Assembly (NCBI GenBank): GCA_903866425.1 | Contig: CAIPNN010000133.1 | Coordinates: 1-6,582, forward strand | DNA: 6,582 nt | Reading direction: 5' to 3' | Origin: an uncultured Actinomycetes bacterium | GTDB taxonomy: Bacteria > Actinomycetota > Thermoleophilia > Miltoncostaeales > Miltoncostaeaceae | In this document: positions 1 to 6,108 of the stretch, in pieces | How the letters are laid out: each line of letters opens with the position of its first letter | How positions within the stretch are numbered: position 1 is the stretch's first letter | Position numbers and translations under genes: made by a program | Notes under the pieces: model-generated | What the model was told of the DNA's origin: nothing | Seen by the model: the letters and a program-made list of their open reading frames with translations, nothing else | The model's database searches: none

Positions 1-629
1 CGCTGCGGCTTGATGACCTTGCGGTAGTTGATGATCTCCTGCTTCACATTGGAGATATCGCGCACCACGGAGTCGCCGTGGCCCTCGAAGATGGCGTCCT
101 CGATGGTGTCGAGCTTGAAGCCGATCTTGTCGAGGATGGGGAAGCAGTAGTCGAACATCTGGTCGACGATCTCGTACAGCAGGAACCCTGAGCCCTTCGA
201 CATGTAGTCGTCCCGGGCGTCCTCACGCGCCTCGCACCGCGACCACAGGGCGCGGATGGGCTTCATCGGCTCCTTGGGGATGGTGATGATCATGCCCGGC
301 GCGATGAACACGTTCAGTTCGGCGGCCTGCAGGCGCCCCGTGGCCTTGTCGAACCGCGGGAAGTGCAGCACCAGAAACACGTAGTCGTCGTACTCGTCGA
401 TCTTGGCGCGCTGGCGACGGCGTGACAGCACGTCTTCAAGATCGAGCGGGTGGTAGTGGAAGTGCTCCGACAGCCACGCGGTTTCGGCGTCGGTGGGCTC
501 TTCGATGTTCAGCCAGGTGAGGCCGTGGGCCTCCAGGCGCTGGACGTCCGGGCGGTCGCGGTCAGGCGCGAGCATCGCGGGGGAAGACCCCCGCGAGCGT
601 GAGCGACGGATGTTGGGAAGGCTCGCCAT
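1..629 (-). CDS. corA: CorA-family divalent metal-ion channel, N-terminal part (runs off left edge)
   Basis: CorA proteins are pentameric inner-membrane channels for Mg2+ (or Co2+/Ni2+) with a large cytoplasmic N-terminal domain and two C-terminal helices ending in a GMN motif. About 209 residues are visible here, all from the cytoplasmic domain. Family-like stretches are GLTWLNIEEPTDAE near residues 36-49, HPLDLEDVLSRRRQRAKIDEYDDYVFLVL near 60-90 (quoted in part: LDLEDVL, then KIDEYDDYVF), an ITIPKEPMKPI stretch replacing the usual ITVHREPL, and the start of the long helix (IEDAIFEG, IINYRKVIKPQ). The membrane helices and GMN motif lie outside the window, so ion selectivity cannot be judged. 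The ATG at 629 is chosen because GAGGGGA at 637-643 sits 7 bases upstream. An in-frame ATG at 575 would remove an 18-residue Arg/Ser-rich tail and is a real alternative. The gene is divergent from trpF with a 92-base gap. Confidence 0.9.
   Translation of the reverse strand, partial: MASLPNIRRSRSRGSSPAMLAPDRDRPDVQRLEAHGLTWLNIEEPTDAETAWLSEHFHYHPLDLEDVLSRRRQRAKIDEYDDYVFLVLHFPRFDKATGRLQAAELNVFIAPGMIITIPKEPMKPIRALWSRCEAREDARDDYMSKGSGFLLYEIVDQMFDYCFPILDKIGFKLDTIEDAIFEGHGDSVVRDISNVKQEIINYRKVIKPQ
575..596. other. Perfect 9-bp hairpin in the first codons of corA
   Basis: TCGCGGGGG (575-583), loop AAGA (584-587) and CCCCCGCGA (588-596) form a perfect inverted repeat. It can be extended by two more pairs (572-573 with 597-598) if A574 is bulged. 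In corA mRNA it lies about 34-55 bases after the 629 start and reaches the in-frame ATG at 575. It could affect translation initiation, attenuate transcription, or be only a by-product of GC-rich sequence. No U-tract follows on either strand. The repeat is directly visible; any function is inference. Confidence 0.45.
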
Positions 630-636
630 CTTCGAG

Positions 637-643
637 TCCCCTC
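637..643 (-). promoter_or_regulatory. Ribosome binding site of corA
   Basis: The minus strand reads GAGGGGA, ending 7 bases before the ATG at 629. It supports that start over the internal in-frame ATG at 575. No convincing -35/-10 pair is visible for this gene; TACCGT (662-657) and TAGACT (685-680) are only weak -10-like matches. Confidence 0.55.
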
Positions 644-708
644 GTCGCGTTGGTGCACGGTACGTTCGACATCTCGCGGAGTCTATCGCGCCCGGGTCAA
701 TGCCGGAC

Positions 709-714
709 TACGCT
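709..714 (+). promoter_or_regulatory. Putative -10 box for trpF (leaderless start)
   Basis: TACGCT matches the actinobacterial -10 pattern TAnnnT and ends 7 bases before the in-frame GTG at 722. That spacing is the one expected if transcription begins on the start codon. No recognisable -35 hexamer lies 16-18 bases upstream, and no Shine-Dalgarno sequence precedes either candidate start of trpF. The short motif could occur by chance. Confidence 0.35.
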
Positions 715-721
715 GCCCTGC

Positions 722-1368
722 GTGCGTGACATGGCCGATTCCCCGCGTCTCAAGTTCTGCGGTCTCACCGACCCTGCAGACGTCGCCGTGTGTGTTGACG
801 CCGGCGCCTGGGCCATTGGCGCCATCATGACGCCGCATGGTCCGAGGGCCCTTGGTGCCGACGATGCAGCGCGTGTGATGGCGGCCGTACCCGATGGCGT
901 GGAACGCGTCGGGGTATTTGTGAATCCCGACCCTGCACTGGTGTCGGATTCTGTGCGCCGATGCGGCCTCACGCGTGTGCAGTTGCACGATGTGGCCGAT
1001 CTCGCAGCAATTGCAGATGCGGCAGGTGTGCCGATCACGCTCTCCATCAGGCTTGACGGCCCCGGCGCCATTGCGGCCGGCGATTCCGCCGAGTGCGACA
1101 TGGTGCTGTTTGACGCCGCCGTACCCGGTATGGCCGGCGGCACAGGGCAGTTGGCCGATTGGAGCCTGCTGGTGGCCCGTCGCCCTGCGCGCCCATTCGG
1201 CCTTGCGGGTGGCCTGAACCCGCAGGTGGTGGGCGACGCCATTCGCACGGTGCGCCCCGACGTGATTGACGTGGCCAGCGGCGTTGAGTCGTCACCCGGC
1301 CACAAAGACCCAGCCCTCGTGGCGGCATTCGCCCGCGCCGCGCGCGAGGCAGCAATGGAGGTGGCGGC

Positions 1369-1372
<4 letters not shown>
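722..1372 (+). CDS. trpF: Phosphoribosylanthranilate isomerase
   Basis: TrpF is a cytoplasmic (beta/alpha)8 barrel that carries out the Amadori rearrangement of N-(5'-phosphoribosyl)anthranilate to CdRP in tryptophan synthesis. The 216 residues cover the full family length. The N-terminal LKFCGLTD supplies the catalytic Cys (residue 13, general base) and VLFDA supplies the general-acid Asp131. The phosphate-binding side shows GGTG (139-142) followed by DW, LAGGLNP (161-167) and DVASGVE (183-189), then GHKD. Two starts are possible. GTG at 722 lies 7 bases after a TAnnnT box and would give a leaderless mRNA; ATG at 731 is 9 bases further in and gives 213 residues. Neither has a Shine-Dalgarno sequence. 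The first start is chosen tentatively. The stop overlaps the trpB start in GTGA (1369-1372), so translation of the two is probably coupled. Confidence 0.93.
1357..1362 (+). promoter_or_regulatory. Ribosome binding site of trpB
   Basis: GGAGGT lies inside the end of trpF and leaves 6 bases before the GTG at 1369. This decides the trpB start: the alternatives GTG 1375 and ATG 1381 would be 12 and 18 bases away. Confidence 0.7.
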
Positions 1373-2536
<1,164 letters not shown>

Positions 2537-2550
<14 letters not shown>

Positions 2551-3337
2551 GTCGGGAGCAGATCGCCTGGCGAAGGTGTTCGCCGATGCCGGACGCCCGC
2601 TGTTCGTGCCGTACGTCATGGGCGGGTACCCCACCCTTGAGGCCAGCGCGCGCCATGCGGCCATCCTTGCCGAGCACGCCGACATCATCGAGCTCGGGGT
2701 CCCGTTCAGCGATCCGCTCGCCGACGGCCCCACCATTCAGGCTGCGGGCCAGTTGGCACTCGACCAGGGCACGCGGCCGTCAGACGTGCTGGCGATCGCT
2801 GCCGGGCTGAAGGACGGGCCGCCTGTGGTGGTGATGACCTACTTCAACACCGTCATCGCGCATGGGGCCGCGGAGTTCCTCGGGCAGGCCGCCGATGCAG
2901 GCGTGGCGGGCATCATCATTCCCGACCTGCCCGTTGATGAGGCGGGCGACATCCGCGACCTGGCACGTGCGGCCGGCGTGGCCCTCATTGCGCTTGCCGC
3001 CCCCACCACTGACGACGCCCGAATGCAGGCCATCGGCGAGCAGGCCGAGGGCTTCGTCTACCTGGTCGCCGTCACGGGTGTGACCGGTGGCGAGATGACC
3101 ATGGACGACCGCCTTCGGGCACTGGTGGATCGCGCCCGCCGGCACATTCCCGTGCCCGTGGTGGTGGGGTTCGGAGTGCGCACCCCGGATCAGGCGCGTC
3201 AGATCGGCGAGATCGCTGATGGCGTGGTGATTGCCAGCGAGATCATCCGTCGCATTGGCGACGCCCCCGACCCCGCGGCAGCAGATGCCGTGGTGGCCGA
3301 GTTCGGCACCGGCATCGCCGGCGCCCTGCGCGCCTAG
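2537..3337 (+). CDS. trpA: Tryptophan synthase alpha subunit
   Basis: TrpA cleaves indole-3-glycerol phosphate to glyceraldehyde-3-phosphate and indole, which is channelled to TrpB. The 266 residues fit the family. The catalytic pair is in IELGVPFSDPLADGPTIQ: Glu52 and Asp63 correspond to Salmonella Glu49 and Asp60. FVYLVAVTGVTG (173-184) holds the active-site Tyr and flexible loop, and GFGVRTP (211-217) is part of the phosphate site. The other phosphate loop reads VIASEII (230-236), where many TrpA have a V-G-S-A/T type sequence, a conservative departure. ATG 2537 is chosen because it starts upstream of the trpB stop with a weak GAGGCG before it; GTG 2543 and TTG 2534 are in-frame alternatives. 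The frame stays open far upstream inside trpB, but that part is a shadow. The TAG stop at 3335-3337 overlaps the convergent gene's stop. Confidence 0.97.
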
Positions 3338-3828
3338 TAGGGGTAGGCCCGCAGGAACGCCACGAACGCATCAACGTCGTTGATGGGCTGCGGGTCGTCC
3401 TCTGTGCCGAGGTACTCGCTGTAGTGGAACGTGATGAAACGCCCGAAGTCGCTCGATGCGTCGACGATCTCGGGGAACTGCCCCCACCACACGAAGTCGG
3501 CGCGTCCGCCCCATGGCTCGGCGAGCGCCGCGATGGCCGACATGCGGTCGTTGCCATCGTCGGGCACGGTACGCGCGATGCGCCGCGTTTCGGCGACGAG
3601 CGCGTCGAAGTCGGGCCAGCTCTCCGGATCGAGCAGCAGCACCGGCACCATGGTGGCGAGGAAGTCGGCGGCCTCGGCATCGTCGGCGAACCAGGTGAAG
3701 GTTCCGATGCCCGTCTGGGGTGGCGGCACAGGATCGCGTTGGAACATGCCCACGGGGAATTGACGGGGGTCGCGGGCGGTGACCAGTGCAAGCGCGCGAC
3801 CGCGGGAGAGATCTGACCATTCGTGCAT
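3334..3828 (-). CDS. Conserved-looking hypothetical protein, 164 residues, family not recognised
   Basis: I do not recognise this protein. Its codons end mostly in G or C, as in the flanking genes, which supports real coding. It has no signal peptide, membrane segment, cysteine or known motif, and it is rich in acidic residues and tryptophan (W4, W46, W71, W106, W114, W115). The most family-like parts are GTFTWFADDAEAADFLATM (42-60) and DFVWWGQFPEIVDASS (111-126), followed by an aromatic FITFHYSEYL (131-140); a compact alpha/beta cytoplasmic protein is a reasonable guess. ATG 3828 is preferred because a TAnnnT box (TACCCT, 3840-3835) ends 6 bases upstream, suggesting a leaderless mRNA; a GTG at 3858 would add 10 residues. 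The gene is divergent from the LytR_C gene and shares stop-codon bases with trpA. Confidence 0.75.
   Translation of the reverse strand: MHEWSDLSRGRALALVTARDPRQFPVGMFQRDPVPPPQTGIGTFTWFADDAEAADFLATMVPVLLLDPESWPDFDALVAETRRIARTVPDDGNDRMSAIAALAEPWGGRADFVWWGQFPEIVDASSDFGRFITFHYSEYLGTEDDPQPINDVDAFVAFLRAYPY
3369..3385 (+). terminator. Weak hairpin 32 bases after trpA
   Basis: CATCAAC (3369-3375), loop GTC and GTTGATG (3379-3385) form a 7-bp stem. It is the only inverted repeat I noticed near the end of trpA and lies inside the 3' coding end of the convergent gene. No T-run follows on the plus strand, so its action as a terminator of the trp transcript is speculative. Confidence 0.2.
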
Positions 3829-3834
3829 GCCCTG

Positions 3835-3840
3835 AGGGTA
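3835..3840 (-). promoter_or_regulatory. Putative -10 box of the 3334-3828 gene
   Basis: On the minus strand TACCCT is followed by 6 bases and then ATG (3828). This is the layout of a leaderless actinobacterial promoter. There is no usable Shine-Dalgarno: AGGG is only one base from the ATG. No clear -35 hexamer is visible. Confidence 0.4.
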
Positions 3841-3863
3841 GCGAGGTCGCCGGAGCACGTCGC

Positions 3864-3869
3864 TAGGAT
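3864..3869 (+). promoter_or_regulatory. Putative -10 box of the LytR_C gene, overlapping a possible RBS
   Basis: TAGGAT is a good TAnnnT -10 match and ends 7 bases before the GTG at 3877, fitting a leaderless start. The same bases contain AGGA (3865-3868), 8 bases before the GTG, which could instead act as a Shine-Dalgarno. Either reading selects GTG 3877 over the upstream in-frame GTG at 3823. No -35 consensus is seen. Confidence 0.45.
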
Positions 3870-3876
3870 CACCGTC

Positions 3877-4596
3877 GTGTCTGATCTGCAGCTGGCTATC
3901 GCCACCATCCTGATGTTCGCGTCAATCGCCGGGGCGATCGGCCTCGGCATGGTTGCCTGGCGTCGTCAGGCGGCCATCAAGACCCTCGATGCACGCGAGG
4001 CGGCGGGTATTGGCCGGTCGGCGCCGGTCGCCACCGATCGTGGCCTGGCGCTGCGTGGGCGCCAGAGCACCTCGCAGGGCGACCTGCCGCGGCCCGCCGG
4101 GTCGGGATCGCGCGCCGGCATCATCACCGCATTTATTGCCGTGCTGCTCATCGGCGGGTTCGCCGGTTGGTGGTTCGTCCTTCGCGGCGGCAGCGGATCA
4201 AGCGGCACGCAGGCTGTGCAGTCGCAGTCGGCCAATGGCCCGCTTGGTCCCGACCCCGCTGCGGCAGTACCTGCTGACCCGCCGGCCATTCAGGACAAGG
4301 CCGCGTACACCGTGGCGGTGCTCAACGCGAGCGGCGTGACGGGTGCGGCCGGCACCACCGTGGGCCCCAAGGTGGAGACGGCCGGATACCGCCTGGGTGA
4401 GGTGGGTGACGCCTCGACGGAGGACGTCATGACGTCGTCGGTGATGTGGGCACCCGGGAAGCAGGCCGTGGCCCAGAACGTGGCCAAGGATCTCGGCATC
4501 ACGCAGGCACCCCCGCTCGACGGAATCTCCGACGCGAAGATCGGCGAAGCGGACGTCGTGGTTGTGGTTGGCAAGGATCTGGCCGCCGCGCCGTGA
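3877..4596 (+). CDS. Membrane protein with extracytoplasmic LytR_C domain
   Basis: The 239 residues begin with a membrane helix (about 4-28), continue with an Arg-rich linker (29-79) and a second helix (about 80-102, GIITAFIAVLLIGGFAGWWF), then a low-complexity Gly/Ser/Gln/Pro/Ala stretch (103-142) and a LytR_C-type domain (about 143-235). The domain is recognised from YTVAVLNASGVTGAAGTTV, AGYRLGEVGDAS, VMWAPGKQAVAQNVAKDLG and ADVVVVVGKD. By the positive-inside rule the linker is cytoplasmic, with the N-terminus and the LytR_C domain outside. LytR_C is found at the C-terminus of LytR-CpsA-Psr wall-polymer ligases and also in stand-alone actinobacterial membrane proteins; no catalytic LCP domain is present here, so an envelope role is likely but the precise job is unknown. 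GTG 3877 is chosen over GTG 3823 from the upstream TAGGAT. The lyase gene starts 37 bases after the stop. Confidence 0.85.
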   Translation: MSDLQLAIATILMFASIAGAIGLGMVAWRRQAAIKTLDAREAAGIGRSAPVATDRGLALRGRQSTSQGDLPRPAGSGSRAGIITAFIAVLLIGGFAGWWFVLRGGSGSSGTQAVQSQSANGPLGPDPAAAVPADPPAIQDKAAYTVAVLNASGVTGAAGTTVGPKVETAGYRLGEVGDASTEDVMTSSVMWAPGKQAVAQNVAKDLGITQAPPLDGISDAKIGEADVVVVVGKDLAAAP

Positions 4597-4621
4597 GCGC
4601 ACGGCAGGCCCCCGACATCGC

Positions 4622-4627
4622 GAGGAG
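4622..4627 (+). promoter_or_regulatory. Ribosome binding site of the lyase gene
   Basis: GAGGAG leaves 6 bases before GTG 4634. It decides the start: the frame is open back to 4562 inside the LytR_C gene, but that extension has no such site and does not resemble the family. Confidence 0.7.
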
Positions 4628-4633
4628 CCCGGC

Positions 4634-5506
4634 GTGAGTGGCGCCGCACAACTTCGTGAGATGGCCGACGCGGGCGGCCCGCTGGTGTTGCCCGGTGTGT
4701 ACGACGGGCTGTCGGCGCGCATCGCGGTGCAGTCGGGATTCGGCGCCCTGGTGGTTGGCGGGTACTCGGTGTCGGCATCGCGTCTGGGGATGCCCGACTA
4801 CGGATTCCTCACTCAGACCGAGATCACCGATGCGGCGCGCGATATCTGCGCCGCCGTGCCCGGGGTGCCCGTGGTGGTTGATGCCGACACCGGGTACGGC
4901 AACGCCTTGTCGGCTGCCCGCACCGCACGCCTGCTGCACCGTGCGGGTGCCGCCGGGATGATTCTTGAAGATCAGGAGTGGCCCAAGCGCTGCGGCCACA
5001 TGGCGGGCAAGCGCATCGTGCCCGCAGCCGACTGGCTGGCGAAGATCCGCGCGGTCGCCGACCTGCGCGAGGACGGCGTCGACGTGTTTCTCATCGCCCG
5101 TACCGATGCGCGCGGCCTGGAGGGTCTCGACGAGGCCCTCGCGCGTGGCGTGGCGGCGCACGACGCCGGTGCTGATGCCGTATTCGTGGAAGCCCCGCTT
5201 GACCGCGATGAACTCACGCGCATTGGTGCTGAACTCGCCGGCCGCCGCCCGCTGGCCAACATGGTGGAGGGTGGCCGCACACCGCTGCTGCCCCTGGCGG
5301 AACTTGATGCCCTGGGCTTTCGCCTGGTGCTCTGGGGGATCACCGGCATTCTCGCCGCAGGTGCTGCGCTCCGCGATGCCTATGCGGCCATCGGGGCGAC
5401 GGGGGAGGGGCCATCTCAGGATGGCCTCATGACCTTCACCGAGCTCACGGATGCCGTGGGGCTGCCGGAGCATCGCGCGAACGAGGATCGCTACGCCGCC
5501 GAATAG
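4634..5506 (+). CDS. PEP mutase/isocitrate lyase superfamily C-C lyase (methylisocitrate lyase-like)
   Basis: This 290-residue cytoplasmic protein has the (beta/alpha)8 barrel of the PEP mutase/isocitrate lyase superfamily, close in length to PrpB. The Mg2+ site is VDADTGYGN (82-90), the lyase loop is EDQEWPKRCGHMAGK (112-126) with the catalytic Cys120, and ARTDAR (155-160) and NMVEGGRTP (209-217) line the active site. KRCGH marks C-C bond lyases (isocitrate, 2-methylisocitrate and 2,3-dimethylmalate lyases) and is absent from PEP mutase and the oxaloacetate decarboxylase branch. GYSVSASRLGMPDYG (43-57) and the C-terminal MTFTELTDAVGLPEHRANED (266-285) resemble the broad 'isocitrate lyase/PEP mutase family' group more than true PrpB. 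No methylcitrate-cycle gene (prpC, prpD) is nearby, so the substrate is open and I give no symbol. The GTG start has a strong RBS. The gene probably shares a transcript with the LytR_C gene, and a hairpin follows. Confidence 0.9.
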   Translation: MSGAAQLREMADAGGPLVLPGVYDGLSARIAVQSGFGALVVGGYSVSASRLGMPDYGFLTQTEITDAARDICAAVPGVPVVVDADTGYGNALSAARTARLLHRAGAAGMILEDQEWPKRCGHMAGKRIVPAADWLAKIRAVADLREDGVDVFLIARTDARGLEGLDEALARGVAAHDAGADAVFVEAPLDRDELTRIGAELAGRRPLANMVEGGRTPLLPLAELDALGFRLVLWGITGILAAGAALRDAYAAIGATGEGPSQDGLMTFTELTDAVGLPEHRANEDRYAAE

Positions 5507-5514
5507 CGGCGGGT

Positions 5515-5540
5515 GGCCCGGGGGCGGGTGCCCCCGGGCC
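5515..5540. terminator. Strong hairpin between convergent genes, likely bidirectional terminator
   Basis: GGCCCGGGGGC (5515-5525), loop GGGT and GCCCCCGGGCC (5530-5540) form a perfect 11-bp all-G/C stem. It starts 8 bases after the lyase stop and ends 8 bases before the stop codon of the SHOCT gene on the other strand, so it can serve both transcripts. There is no T-run on either side. U-tract-less hairpins of this kind are often proposed as terminators in high-GC actinobacteria; the placement is the main evidence. Confidence 0.7.
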
Positions 5541-5548
5541 GGGAACCG

Positions 5549-5914
5549 CTAGCTGAGGGCCTTGGCCTTCAGCTTGTCGAACTCCGCCTGGTCGATCGCG
5601 CCAGCGTCGAGCAGGCTCTTGGCCTGTGCGATCTGGTCGGTGGGCGTGCCTGCGTTGCCCACGAAGCGCTCAACCTGCGCCTGCTGTGCCTTCTGGGCGC
5701 GCTCGGCCATGCCGCCGCCGCGCACGATCAGATAGATCAGGACGCCGACGAACGGAATCACAATGATCAGGATCAGCCACAGGGCCTTGGACCAGCCGCC
5801 GATGTCGTGGCTGCGAAAAAGATCGATCACAACATTGATCACGATCACCAGGAACATGGCCCAGACGAAGATCACAAAGGTCGTCCAAATGACGTCCCAC
5901 AAACTCCAAGTCAT
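5549..5914 (-). CDS. PLDc_N/SHOCT-domain small membrane protein
   Basis: The 121-residue protein has two membrane helices (about 9-31 and 44-65) and a C-terminal SHOCT domain (about 93-120). The segment DLFRSHDIGGWSKALWLILIIVIPFVGVLIYL (spanning 31-62; core KALWLILI and IPFVGVLIYLI) matches the PLDc_N pattern seen at the N-terminus of cardiolipin synthases and in stand-alone small proteins. No phospholipase HKD motif is present. The SHOCT part reads DQIAQAKSLLDAGAIDQAEF followed by DKLKAKALS; SHOCT is a short helical module presumed to mediate oligomerisation. A charged Ala/Gln-rich helix (69-84) links the two. The protein should be in the cytoplasmic membrane; its function is not established. 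ATG 5914 is chosen from GGAGGA just upstream and from where the PLDc_N similarity begins; the longer open frame up to 6088 looks non-coding. Confidence 0.88.
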   Translation of the reverse strand: MTWSLWDVIWTTFVIFVWAMFLVIVINVVIDLFRSHDIGGWSKALWLILIIVIPFVGVLIYLIVRGGGMAERAQKAQQAQVERFVGNAGTPTDQIAQAKSLLDAGAIDQAEFDKLKAKALS

Positions 5915-5917
5915 CGA

Positions 5918-5923
5918 TCCTCC
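5918..5923 (-). promoter_or_regulatory. Ribosome binding site of the SHOCT gene, unusually close
   Basis: The minus strand reads GGAGGA followed by only 3 bases (TCG) and then ATG 5914. The spacing is shorter than the usual 5-9 bases, but no better start is near. A TTATCC (5933-5928) just upstream is a weak -10 candidate. Confidence 0.5.
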
Positions 5924-6039
5924 GATGGGATAAGTGCGGTGCACCCCCGAGTGGGAGCGACCGGGCAAGGCTAGACCTTCTGCTGCCTGCTGCCGCGCGA
6001 AGTTCGCCAGAACGTGTGGGAAACCCCCGCGATATGCAC

Positions 6040-6074
6040 GACGGCCCGGGGTGCGGTGTGCGCCCGGGGCCGTC
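6040..6074 (-). terminator. Hairpin downstream of the DUF11 gene
   Basis: GACGGCCC (6040-6047) pairs with GGGCCGTC (6067-6074); after one bulged G (6066) three more G-C pairs follow (6048-6050 with 6063-6065), leaving a 12-base loop. It begins 34 bases after the DUF11 stop on the minus strand. No immediate T-run follows, only GGGGGTTT about 10 bases on. A terminator for the DUF11 transcript is plausible. Confidence 0.4.
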
Positions 6075-6108
6075 GGCCAGTGGATCAACTGCTCAGTGGG
6101 TCATCGGG

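Noticed and set aside
599..721. Upstream extension of the trpF frame to 599
   Set aside because: It overlaps the divergent corA start, and the residues do not resemble TrpF, whose first strand begins at LKFCG.
3243..3950. A 235-codon minus-strand frame overlapping the hypothetical gene in another frame
   Set aside because: It covers the trpA end and both divergent promoters, and its Arg/Ser/Pro-rich translation is typical of a shadow. The 3334-3828 frame has the better codon pattern and composition.
4499..5473. A 324-codon minus-strand frame opposite the lyase gene
   Set aside because: It is antisense to a gene with intact catalytic motifs, and its translation resembles no family.
5513..5974. 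A plus-strand 153-codon frame opposite the SHOCT gene
   Set aside because: The His/Asp-rich part (HNIDHDHQEHGPDEDHK) looks metal-binding but is just the complement of membrane-helix codons; it also spans the terminator hairpin.
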